From the NCBI GenBank assembly GCA_021029095.1, contig JAJOHG010000007.1, forward strand, positions 682,001-746,000: DNA of 64,000 bases, read 5' to 3'. The DNA is from Phellopilus nigrolimitatus. Lineage: Eukaryota > Basidiomycota > Agaricomycetes > Hymenochaetales > Hymenochaetaceae. A program made the position numbers and the translations under genes. Numbering within the stretch: position 1 is the first letter of the stretch; each line of letters begins with the position of its first letter. The notes under the pieces were generated by a model that saw only the letters and a list, made by a program, of their open reading frames with translations, searched no databases and was not told the DNA's origin. Shown here piece after piece: positions 21,467 through 32,718 of the stretch.

Positions 21467-24400
21467 AACGGCTCAGGTCTTTGTCGCGTTTGTATAGATA
21501 TGAGTATTGTAGTGCTCGTCGCGGGTTTGGCGCACGCCGCCGGCGTGCCCGACGCCTTCGTAAGTGTGACTCCGTCGCTCCGAGTAACAGTCCATTTATG
21601 GTATGCAGATTAATCTGGAAGCACAACGGGCTTGTCACTTGCCTGCCACTGGCATGGGCAACCACACCTTTTGTTTTTATCATATTATCTGATCGCTGCA
21701 GCAGCGGAGCTATGGTCATCTCATTACCTATATACTCACCCCGCTTCAAAATAATAATATCTCTTCACGAAACCCTTCGACTGATATCTCGAAAGACTCG
21801 ATGAGCAACGAATGAAACTTCCAACAGGAGAATGAGCAACTATAATTCATCGAAGCCTACATATTTGAAAATAGACGAAACTACAAGTGCTCGATTTGAG
21901 AGCTTCGCCTTTTCGTATCGGAGTAATCTTATACGTACTTGCGAATGAAGGTTCAGTAAACCCCCTTGATTTGAATAAATCGCGCAGCGCTTTACTGAAC
22001 AACTATCGACAATACCTCTGTGCCTTATCTTAAGATATCTAGTATTCCGATCATTACAAAAGGGAAAATGAAAGGACTCGTTCGCCTTCACTACATCGCA
22101 CAGTCTGGAAGCTTGTCCTGGTACAGACAGACCTTTCGATCTGAAGATAACGGCGATGGCCTAAGGGCGTGCTATCAGGTCTTAATTATCTGCTCTTCTA
22201 CAGTGTCCCCCTTATCAGAAGATACAATGAAGCTCAGAGTTTCTGTGTCCGTCTTTGTCTATTAAAGTCTGGATTTCCGTGTTATGTTCGCCTGGAACTG
22301 GCTTCGCGCATTAGATCCCCTCGAATACAGAAGAAAAATATTACGCGTCGAGTATGTACAACAATTACCTCGATGCATGACCAGCTGCTCTACAATAATC
22401 GTATCCCCGTTTCCATTGAGAAGGTAGGGACAGGTACAGAGAGCGATAAGATTAATCTCCGGCCAGATACACGAACCTGCAAATACAAGGGCTCCGCGAG
22501 TTAGGGAGCAGACATGCGCTTTATGGACATACTTAAAAGGCATTCGATCGCTATTGCTAAGTATTTCTTTATCTTCGTGTTCATGTACATATGCTAGCGA
22601 GGTGCGAACGCAATTTTCCGCCCATTTCGTCTTCCAATTGATTTGAGACGCAATCGTACTAGGATCAAGCAGTCAAAGGATGACTCGGATCCGAAGAAGA
22701 CGCTTGAAGCGCCTCGACAACCTTTCGCAAGGACTTGCTTTGTTCCCTTACTTGGTCACCTCTCGCTAGATACCGCGTTTAATCTATGTGCACCTTTCCG
22801 ACGGAGAAATAACAATTCCTTTCGTCTCCTCAATTTGCCATGGAATGAGGGAAGGATAAAGAGCTTTCAAAGCAGGGACATCAGCCGGCAAGAGCCAGCT
22901 CCTGCGTCAGTATCCGCGTATACGTACAGTACTGTCTCGTCTGGTGACCACCCGCTCGCCCGTTGAATTGACCTTTAGAATGAATGATTCCGGACATGCC
23001 CTGGTTCTCACAGCCATTTACGCCGAAAAAGGACGACTATAGAGATGGAAGCATTTGCCGGCTCTCGAGCGTAGTAAAGGATGTGTATCTGGTAAGCACC
23101 GCCTACAGCGTCTGGCTACGGAATTGCTACTCATAGGAACTCCTTTTAGGCATTCTTTCATTTAAGTGCGACGAGGAAGAGATCGTCAAATTTCGGGGCA
23201 ACTGATGTAAGCGGCTGACGTTCAGAGCGCCAGTAAATCGATATGTATATGACTAAATCAATATTATGACGGAGCAGAGTTTCCGCGTACTGAAATCGAA
23301 GCCGGACAAGAGAGAGAGAGAGAGAAGAAAATTCACTTGTACTTCAATTAAGGCGAAAAAGCTACGATGGCTGACAACTTCCCGCTTTATTCTCCTTCAA
23401 AATAGAGGTCCTTTGACGTTCGTGATTGAGAATATCTTCCCAAGTCATCGGACATTTGTGATCGATATGAGCTTGGTGGATTACTTGGGAGAAACAAACA
23501 GAGTCGCACAATAGTCAATAGCTTCGGGCTTATCCCAGTCCAGGTTTACACAGCGATCGTGATGAAACTATGCATGTAAGAGTTAGGTTCTTACGTCTCT
23601 GAAAGCCGGGAACGTCGCATAATCCAGCTGAGACAGCTGACAGGAAATCGGCGGGAAATGGCGCTCTGTAAAAACTCAATTTCATCACGGGTTTCTGGAT
23701 CGCCGTGGGGCCCACAGAGAGCTCCCTCGGAGACGTCACCGACTGTGTAGCATGGAGACCGGTCGATCCGTCTGAAACGAGAGTGGAGGAAGAGCTAGCC
23801 ATTTGAATCGGGAGGCATGGTGTTTTGGAACATGACACGCACCGAGCTTAGATGACCGGAGGACTGAGCGAGGAGACTTGCACACAATGGGGAACGCCGG
23901 TAATGCTCTCTGAGAAAAGGTTAGAATTTGAAGTTTCTGTCAGTGTAAGCGGGAGAAATAGTTTGACATCAACGCTCGGGTTGGCGCCCGAGGCAAGCTA
24001 GTGCGGCTCAGAAAGCTCGCAACAAAAACAGGCCGCATTCCTCAAACCACAAAGAGCCAGAAGCGCACTCTGAGGAGTAACCTCGAATGCAGTTTCAAGT
24101 TTCGATGACAAGAAAAGGCAAGAGCTCGAAAAAGCCACAAGCGCTGGGGTAAGCACGGGGTGTAATGTGGATCTTCTCGACTAACCTTAAAAAAGCGGTT
24201 CCGTCAACGAAACGTACGCCCAAAAACAGAGCACAAATGCAGAAGAGAGAATTCCGGGAGCGAGCCGGGGAGATCGCAGGCTGTGAGTAATCGTAGCCTG
24301 TTGATATGTTGGGTTGTCCAGTTCAGTTTCGTATAATTAGTTCAGAGACTAGATCGAGCAAGGTGAGAATAATTTGATATCTATTTGTGTCACACCAGTC

Positions 24401-25209
24401 AAGATTCGTGCACAGCTACACACAGAGACACATAGACTCGGGCTTTAGAGTCTATCCGTCATTCTCGTATCGATTCCATCGCACGAAATTGTGAGAAACA
24501 GACGTCTCACTCGCAAACGGTTTTACCGTCTTCAGCTGAGGGTTCCATCGAGAGTCGAAAAAAAAACTGCTAGAGCTATCCTCAGCAATTGCCATCCTCA
24601 ATAATCGTGGATAGACGGATCAGAGCGATAAAAACTTGACGAGTACTCCGCCATTTCAGTTGGATGACAACTTGACGGAAAATCACCTAAATGATAGAGA
24701 AGATTAGATCGTTCAATACTTCGCGGACCACATTATGCCACCGCGCCGGTGGATTATAAGAGAACCGGGCATAAGATCGACATTTGAAGACGTTAATTGG
24801 CATATGTAAGATAGTATTGTCGGTACATGTAGTACCAAGGTGTCGTAGTATTGATCCAAATTCCGAGCTAGGCCCAGAAGCCGTGGCGAGCATGGATCAA
24901 TATCCGGTATGTCTTCGAATAGTTAAGAGCTCCCCAAAGCTGAAAACACATCTGATACACAAGTCCAAAGTATTTTGATGTTACGCCCATCTGTTCGGAA
25001 GGAAGACAGCTGCATGATTTTGCTGAACCCAGACATATTCACGGGCGGCTCGGTGAACGTAACACGCCAGTCCATTGCAACCTTTGGCGTTTCCGTTCGA
25101 TTAACTATCCCCCAAGCTCAGAGGCAAAACGAGGTGTGCAATTACCCGAGCGGGGTTCGGTGGTGGCGTGAGCTCGGAGGAAAACTTACACACATCACGT
25201 GCGCTCATA
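21467..25209. other. Gene-poor region, only coding-like fragments
   Basis: No gene could be supported. The strongest coding-like pieces are on the minus strand: 23802 to about 23597 starts with an ATG (MASSSSTLVSDGSTG) and runs through KLSFYRAPFPADFLSAVSAG to a possible GTAAGA donor; 23567-23480 reads VNLDWDKPEAIDYCATLFV. They are only about 27 bp apart, too short for a normal intron, so they cannot be joined directly. A (GA)n microsatellite lies near 23309-23326. Other open frames here are short, in all frames, and without motifs. Confidence 0.4.
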
Positions 25210-25211
25210 TA

Positions 25212-25340
25212 CAGGTGGGTGTAGAAATTGACGAACCGCGTAAGCGATTGGCGCTGCCAAAAAAGGAAGATAACAGACTTTTCTTCCTTATTTGGTGGCG
25301 ATAATCGCTTACGTGGTTCGTCAATTTCTACACCCACCTG
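25212..25340. mobile_element. 129-bp hairpin MITE with TA flanks
   Basis: Terminal inverted repeats of about 57-60 bp: left 25212-25270, right 25281-25340. The outer 26 bp (beginning CAGGTGGGTGTAGAAATTGA) are perfectly complementary; a few mismatches occur further in. The loop is about 10 bp. The element is flanked on both sides by TA (25210-25211 and 25341-25342), the target-site duplication typical of Tc1/mariner-type elements. It has no coding capacity. Confidence 0.88.
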
Positions 25341-25342
25341 TA

Positions 25343-28300
25343 TTTGTTGAACGCTTCCTTCTTGATTTAGGTTATCCGCAAGGAAGCTTAACGCCACCGG
25401 CTCCTCAGATCGACTCGGAAGTCTGGAACCCATCGAGATGCACTGGCCTCGTTTTCGTTTCTTGCTTTCTGCTATGTTTAGGAAAATCGACACATCGGCT
25501 GGAAGTGATTCATCTCGCAATGTGATCGAAAAAAAAACTCATAAGCTCGCGTAAGTCACTGATGTATTAGTGTGCCTATTTCCGTAAGATGAGGCTGAGG
25601 TTCGCGCAATGCATGGTGGCGCAATGAGAAATAATTGGAATGCAATCAAAATGAGAACAAAGATTCATTGAGATGTAGATCTGGCTCGTGGAGCTACGGG
25701 TGATCCTTTCTGGGCAGTTCTGGCAGTCTCTTTGTTCAGGCTCTTCTTCTACTGTGGAGATTAGAACAACAGCGATCCCGCCTATGCGCTTCGTGAAGAT
25801 CGTCGCACCCCGCAAATGACGCGTAAACCCCGAGCGCTTTCTCATGTTGTTCGCGCACAAGCTCGGAATCGAAATCGAAAAAAAAACTCAGACACGGCGA
25901 CGTACTGTGTCCCTGATTACGCATATTCATGTCCCGCGGCGCGAGATACGTACAAATGTATTATATATGATTGTTCACACGCACACGGCGGAAGGGTCTA
26001 AGATCGTCCTACTTCGCTCATATACAGTAATAACTGAAGGGACAGAAATTTCATTACGACAGACGGAAGGATGTGTTCGTTGTTCGAAACATCTAATGCA
26101 ATAAGTAATTGCCAGTTCAGCTATGTATGCTCCAGGACCAGCGGTTGACTCGCTAAGCGTGCTCGCCTTGCCATTCCTCAGCGATGGATATAAAGCGATT
26201 ATTGTGACGTATATCCAGTATTTTAGTAAAATCGCTTCCACGTGCGGTTTCACTGCCCGAGGAACACATGCGCAGGAACATTCAAGTTGTCAGTCAGACC
26301 CTCTATCGTGCGTATGAATCTGCGGCCTGCTACGGTTTGCTGGCGGTTGTGAGGGACTGTATAAGCACTGCGTGCGTGTTTCTTGGACATCATGAATTAT
26401 GATATCGAAGTGACAGCGGTGAGTTCCTGTATGTCAAGATAGCTGACGGATTGAAAATGAGCGCAAACGTTGCTTTGTTGTGAGTGTTATTGGTTCAGTC
26501 CCGATCGTATTACCATATACATATATTTCCCGTATCTCAGCTACAAATCAAAAAGCTCCACGTTTATTGTACTCCTTTTACGGCCGCCTGAGGTCCAAAT
26601 ACAGGTGCTCCTTTCTGTGTTATCCAACGACAGTATTCTTCCTGGCCACGAGTTAGTGGCTATGTTGCACGAGAGGCTGAAGGGTTTGATAGCCGCGCGT
26701 CCGGGGACAGACAGCCCGGGTCCGTCAGTCGACGGTCTCGTAAGGCTTATCTGCATAAGGGCTTGCGCTATTCCATTCTACGAACTCAAGCTTCGTGATG
26801 CGGGAAGCCATACGTGGCGACGTACATGCGCGCACGCTCCGGTGCGGGGTCGACGCGATTCTATTCAACCCTTCGACCCTTCGACCACTCATATATAAGT
26901 ACAGATGACGGGGCGTTGGGCAGCCGCGAACCCGCGAGTGCGGTTTCCTTTCGGCTCCTGTAGTTGGTAATCAATTGGGACTGACTTATATGACCGAGAA
27001 TGACATCGGTGTCGGGCTTCTTATCGCATGAGGGCTTGACCGTCAAAGCGTATATCCGGGCGTGATATTCCAGCGCATGGAGACAAGTCCGCGTCATAAG
27101 GCGTATACGTGGTACGACGATCGTCGTCGACAACGGTTATTGGCATGCCCAGATGGTCTATGCCACAGTGTCTATGATGCATGACAGAGTGAGCATGAAC
27201 TTGCGTGCACCAATAAAATTGCCGACAAAATACGCCGATGCGAACGCGTCGGTTGTTACCATTATGCTTTTGACGCACGAGAGCACAAAAACAGAGAAAG
27301 AACTCAAAGACGAGAAGCAGAAGTGAGAGGTCGGTGACGCGTGACGGGATTTGCCCAAAAGAGATTTATATAAAATCAAATACGACGCCGACGTGTGGAC
27401 CTCTGACCTCGGCCTTCAGCCTCAACCTTCGTCCGTGCAACACGGTGATGATGATCAGCCCAGCGATTTGCGCCATCAACACACTGCGGACGTCCGCCTC
27501 CCGAAACCCGAACTTGATGAAAACCCTAAGTCCGAATTAGTACGGAAGCAAACCTTATTCCCGGGCGTCAGCGCCATCAGGCGGCATCAGCCACCACCAT
27601 CCGCGGCTTTCAGGCTTCGCGTAATCATTATGTAAGTAGCTTCTTTGTCGATTTCCGCCATAAATTTTGCTGGGAATCTGGTTCCCGAAAAGGATGCCGA
27701 AAATCGGTGCCGCAGTGGCTCGGGTACGAGCCGATGAATGCACAATCGATATTTGCTCCGGAATCGGGATGTCGGGAATCGTGGTCATCCGACACGGCGC
27801 GTGCAAGCCGTGATGTCGACATACTTTGCATATACTGTAAGAAAAAATGATTTGCACCGGATTTTTTGCTAGTATATAGACTAGAAAAAAAAAGGGTTTT
27901 ATCCGCGGTTCCTCTGCATACATATCACGGCGAGTTCTATCTCCCCTCCACCCTTTTTTTTAAATACACAGCCAGCTCCAAGAGCTCATTGTCGACGTGG
28001 AGGGCGGCACACAGCTCAGTTCCAGCGCATTGATTGTTTGATAGATTAGAACCATCGTCATCCCTGTCTATGCAGCCGCCTTGCTTTCCTTTGCGAGTCG
28101 ACCTTTCACCGGGATCGGTCGTCGGGCGGTTTGGTCCGGCCTCTGACAGCTATACCAGAAACTCAAATTTCGAAACCTATCATTTGAGACGGCTGAGACG
28201 CGTTTCTAACTCGTCCAGCTCGAGTTCGCCGGCCGTATGCGCGTTTTCGCCTTCTTTTCTCCTCTCTTCCCTAACCTCCCGGATTCTTGGGTTCTCCTCC

Positions 28301-28555
28301 ACTATTTACTCCGCGCAGCGAAAGTTTTTCTTCGTTGGTTTCCGTCTCATGCTCACCTTGTACATGCTCTCAGCAGAACTGCGGAATCGACTGACGCCAG
28401 TTGCACGGGTCAAGATGGAGTACAGCAACACATGACATTGAGACGTTCCGAATACATGTACAAGTTGAAGCCGACATGGCATGCAGGGTTGAGCGACGAC
28501 AGACAGGCCAATTTGCTGGTCAGAGTCTCACGTGCGGTGGTCTTTCTGGTCATGA
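25343..28555. other. Gene-poor region, nothing recognised
   Basis: Short open frames only, none with a recognisable motif or a convincing start and splice context. Base composition is mixed. It may hold distal regulatory sequence or relics. Confidence 0.5.
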
Positions 28556-28842
28556 TCATTTCTGTCTTGCCTCTTGATGGAGCGTCAAACGTGGGTCCGT
28601 GGAGACTTCATGAAGGACGAAAGCATCTGAAAAGCTACACTTGATAGAAGAACGCAAGAAAGAAAGAGATACGCACAGAGGCGAAGTGTTTCAAAAGCAT
28701 GTGCCGAACGAATATAAGCATCTTCTTCTGACCGTAAATGCATGAACGGCTCACTCGTCTCGCCCGAAGCGTCTTTTACTATCGGCGGTATCCGCGTGGG
28801 TCCCACCATCCGCCTTCTAATTCTCTTCTTAAAAATGGGCAT
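28556..28842 (-). CDS. Small two-exon hypothetical protein, about 78 residues
   Basis: Exon 1 (28842-28677) starts at ATG with the basic MPIFKKRIRRRMVGPTRIPP and reads on through SEEDAYIRSAHAFETLRL to a GTGCGT donor. A pyrimidine-rich intron of about 50 bp ends in TTTTCAG. Exon 2 (28626-28556) reads YAFVLHEVSTDPRLTLHQEA and stops. Length is a multiple of three across the join and the composition looks coding. No family was recognised. Minus-strand open segments further upstream (to about 29580) could be additional exons or the 5' UTR; none joins convincingly. No signal peptide or membrane segment. Confidence 0.45.
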
Positions 28843-30018
28843 GACCGCGATAGAGAATTCTAAAGAGCATGACGGAAGGGGAAGAAGAGACGATTTACCT
28901 TCCAACCCCAGAGGGAAGCGATCGAAATGAAGAAAAAAAAAGATTTAACGATTGACGACGAGATACGATAGGCCTCTGTTATCTCTCGCCATCGGCGGAG
29001 CCAAGAGGATCCGAAAAGTGGGCAAGCACGACAGAGACGCGAAAAGCAGGTAAGCTGAGGGGCCCAAAAGCACGCCCAGGGTATCTGAGAGCTGTTGTGT
29101 CGCAGAGATAGATTCTGTGACCGATCTTTTCGCTGAATTGTTTTTTTCTTTCTTTGTTTTCTTGTGGCTTCCTTTCTGTGTGGACGAAGCGCCGCGAATG
29201 GGAGGATGAGCAGGTGACCTAGGCGAGATTTTCTACCGGGCGAGCCGACGGCAGCCATCCGGAAGTGGCAAGCCGTGTGACCATAAATGAGTCACGTCAC
29301 AGAGAAATGAAGCGACGCGATTGGACGAGGTGGAGATGATGGTGAGACGAAGGGAGTTCTCTGGATTTCTGGGGAGAAGCGGGTATGACGCGACGACGCG
29401 CTGGACGGGGAACCCGAAAAGGCGATATTTTCTGGGGGAAAGTCCTGACTCCTCGGAGAGCAGAGGCGCGGCGGGCGGTGGAGTCTGATTGACAAAGGAG
29501 GCGCGAGAAGACGGGCTCGAGAGTGGTTTTGTCGCCGGCGACAGGAAGTGTCGAACAGGGTTGGGCTGGAGATGGGGTGGCACAGGCGACAGGGAGTGTG
29601 AGACAGCTGCTGGGGTGGACTTGCCAGGAAAGAAGAAGAAGGGTGAGACGCGCGGAAGACACGGAAGACGCGAAGGGAAGATGCGCAGAGGATAGCCGGA
29701 GGATTAGAGTTCTGCTGTGCCGAAAAACCCGATATGGAAGTCGCTTCCTTTCGTTCGTTTTGGAATGTTTGTGTGTTTGCGTGAGATCATCGGGCTTGCC
29801 TGATCTGGAAGTAAGATTAATGGGTGTCGATCGTGGCTTCGTCAGAATGGGCTTCAAATAAATACACTTAATTCTATTTATGTAAAAGTATATGTCACGG
29901 CGTCTATATATATTTACTAATAGTCCTAATATAATACCCGCCCTCACTCTCTGGCTTCTTCAGATCTGAGTCCCGAGTCTTAAGTCTGACTCTGCTGCTC
30001 GCTCGCCAGCTGAGTGCT
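28843..30018. other. Divergent promoter region upstream of the Con7-like gene
   Basis: Contains overlapping open segments on the minus strand (29233-29583 and 29297-29947), rich in Ser and Pro, without motifs. About 29040-29080 a minus-strand stretch SDTLGVLLGPSAYLLFASLS looks hydrophobic but stops soon after. The last 80 bp before ATG 30019 are CT-rich, as is common in 5' leaders of strongly transcribed fungal genes. No gene is claimed. Confidence 0.4.
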
Positions 30019-32718
30019 ATGCTCGACGTCGACCGCCTCCTCTCAGACCCCCTCCCGCCCCCTGTCTTCGCCAACCCTCTCGCGACTCCCCCGCCCGACG
30101 ACCTCGACCTCTCCTTCGTCGTTCCCGCCTTCGACCACCTCCACCCCCGCCCCCGTCTTTCCCTCGCTATCGTCGAGAACCGCCAAGCGCATCCGCCCCA
30201 GACCGCCCTGGCCTACGACACCCAGCACGCCTCCGGTCTCTCCGCCTCGTCCCCCGCCGCCCACGCCTTCCGCTACGCGCGCACCCCGCTCGACTCCGCA
30301 TCCGCGTCGGGCTCCGCACCTGTCTCAGTTTCCGCATCGGCCGCGTCCGGTGGCGACGCCAGCGCATTCAGTGCCAGATCCGCCTCTGCTTTCGAGCACT
30401 CCTCCGGGCCCGCCACAGGGACCACCTACGTCTCCGGTATGTCTTCTCTTCTCCGCGCTTTCTCGCCACGAGCTTCTTTACCGCCACTCACTGCAAATTA
30501 TACTCTACAGGTTATCCTTCCTCCCCTCCTCCTTCTAGGCAGCACTCCGACCATGGCTGTGACCGCGATAGGCTTTCCGGTGCTAACCAATTAACTTCTC
30601 AGTCTCCGGTGGCCTCGCCCGTCGGTCAAGTCGCCACGGGCCTCCCAGAAAGACTTAACCTGCCTTTTCAGAACTCGCTAAATGCGCAAAGCCTGCCTGA
30701 ACATTATCACACTGCTATCAGCCACGCTCAGCAGCCAGATCAAACCCAAAGTCTCCAGCAGAGACAGCTAGCCTATCCTCAACAAAACACTCATTCGCAT
30801 CCGCACTCTCAGTCGTCCCCCTCGACTCTCCATTCCCCCTCAGACCGTTTTCCTCCGCTCGCTTCGATGCTCGCCTCAGGTCGTTACTCACGAGTCGAAC
30901 GGTACCCGTTCCCCTCGCCAGACCACCATGACCGCCGCGCCTCAGATCCCTCTGATCACTACTCGACTGCAAAACCTTACCCGCCTTCATCGCTGCCTGT
31001 AGGCTCTGCGTACGCTGCACCTTCTTACACGCTTCACCGAATCAATCGAAGCAGCTCTTATTCTGATTTTGGGACGGAACCTGGTTTAAGCCAGGCAGAT
31101 TGGCGTGACGAAGAAAGGGAAAAGCTTTATCGCGAAGAACGCTCCACAAGCGGCATTGACCCCTATTCTCCAATCCATTCCTCCTTCTCTTCGTCAAATT
31201 CTTCCCTTGCTGCGCAAGCTCTCCCCTCTCCTCACGCAGCATCATACCATCATTCCCAGGGCCTGCGCGGCTACGCAGGACATCCCAGCGACTACGCGCT
31301 TTATGGCTCGCCAGAGGATATATCTTACGACGGCAGACCGGATTCAAGCTCGGGCGATTCGAATTCTCCATCTTACGCGTATGCGTCAGGTCCCGGTCCG
31401 ATGGCTCCTTCCGGCGGACATGCGCATCCACAGTCTACCGCACCACACCCCAGTCAAGTAGGCTATGCAAATGGCGGCGTTGATCCCGCGTCCAAGACGT
31501 ATTCTTTCGTCTCGCTTCCGGGAAACACTGTTCGCAAGCGGCCGCGCAGACGTTACGATGAGATTGAGAGGCTATATTCGTGCAACTTCCCCGGCTGCAC
31601 GAAAGCTTATGGGACGCTAAACCACCTTAATGCGCATGTGAACATGCAAAAGCACGGTGTGAAGAGACACCCCAATGGTGAGTTTTTCCCCGATGCTTTT
31701 ACTGTTTGTTCCGTTTTTCGCGCTATTTTTCTATTTATTGTGTGGCCTGTGTGGACTATACTCTTAGGGGTAGAGGGATTTTTTATTTTTGACGACGTGC
31801 TACGTGCATAACCTTTTCTGCCCTTGCATGAGTGTCAGATACAGTTGTCCTTTCTTACCTCTATCTTTTGACCAACCTTCCCCCAAATCCCCTCTTGCAT
31901 CTGTCCCTTCGCGTGTTAGGATTCGATTTCTGATTGTCAACTCTTGCCTCCGTTGTGTACGGCATACAGAATTTAAAGAGATGCGAAAGCAGTGGCGAAA
32001 GATGAAGAAGGAGCAGGAGCAAGAACGCGACACACAGAGACACAGCGCTGTCCCTACAGGGCTTTCTGGTAACGGTGGACTTACGGATGTCATGCGTCGG
32101 CGTCGTACTACAGAATCAAACCCGTACGGACTTAATTCCGTTGGCTCTCACGAGGACATTGGCGCAAATGGGCTTTCAGCGGGCTCTGCCCATGTGCCGA
32201 ACTCGGCCTCTGATCCATTGAGTATGCAGTCCCTAGACATATCGTCCTACGGGCTCAGCTCTGGGATGCCAATGAATGTCGGTATGGATTCTATGGGCGG
32301 CGGAATGGGCGTCGTGGGCGGCTACGGCCACCACCACTACGCGCAGCCGTCGGCGTATCACGGCCAGCAGCGTTCGGGCATCTCGCCCGTCTCTCCCGCT
32401 TCCCCCGTCTCACCCGCAGATGCTTATGGTCCCCGGTACGCTTCAAACGGAACGGTTCTCGCGCCTCTCTCGCTTCCCGCGGGCCCACCCAGCTCCCCTG
32501 GCGCGTACTACGATGCGCTTGCGCGCTCGCACTCGGGCGAGTATGAACACGAGCGCGCGCGCACGCCGCCGCCACGCAACCAGCTCCCGCCAGATGCCAC
32601 GCTCTGCTCGGCGTACTCGCACCACTCGCATAACCCCGAGTTGGGCGACGGGTATGGGCTGCCGAGTTTGTCATCGATTGCACGCATGGAGCATCACGGA
32701 CAACACAGTCCGCACTAA
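30019..32718 (+). CDS. CON7: Con7-like C2H2 zinc-finger transcription factor
   Basis: Three exons fit exactly: 30019-30436, 30511-31677 and 31970-32718, about 777 residues. Most of the protein is low-complexity (Ser, Pro, Tyr, His-rich). The conserved block sits in the middle: SLPGNTVRKRPRRRYDEIER, then LYSCNFPGCTKAYGTLNHLN and AHVNMQKHG, one C2H2 finger with spacing C-x4-C-x12-H-x5-H, followed across the second intron by EFKEMRKQWRKMKKEQEQE. This block is that of the fungal Con7 family, whose founding member in Magnaporthe controls conidium shape and infection structures; a role in this basidiomycete is unknown. Acting as a nuclear DNA-binding regulator is inferred. The second intron is long (about 290 bp). 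The start is the first ATG of the CT-rich leader exon. Confidence 0.87.

Noticed and set aside
29297..29947. 216-codon minus-strand open frame upstream of the Con7-like gene
   Set aside because: Ser/Pro/Arg-rich with no domain; overlapping frames on both strands are equally open, which suggests low-complexity leader DNA.
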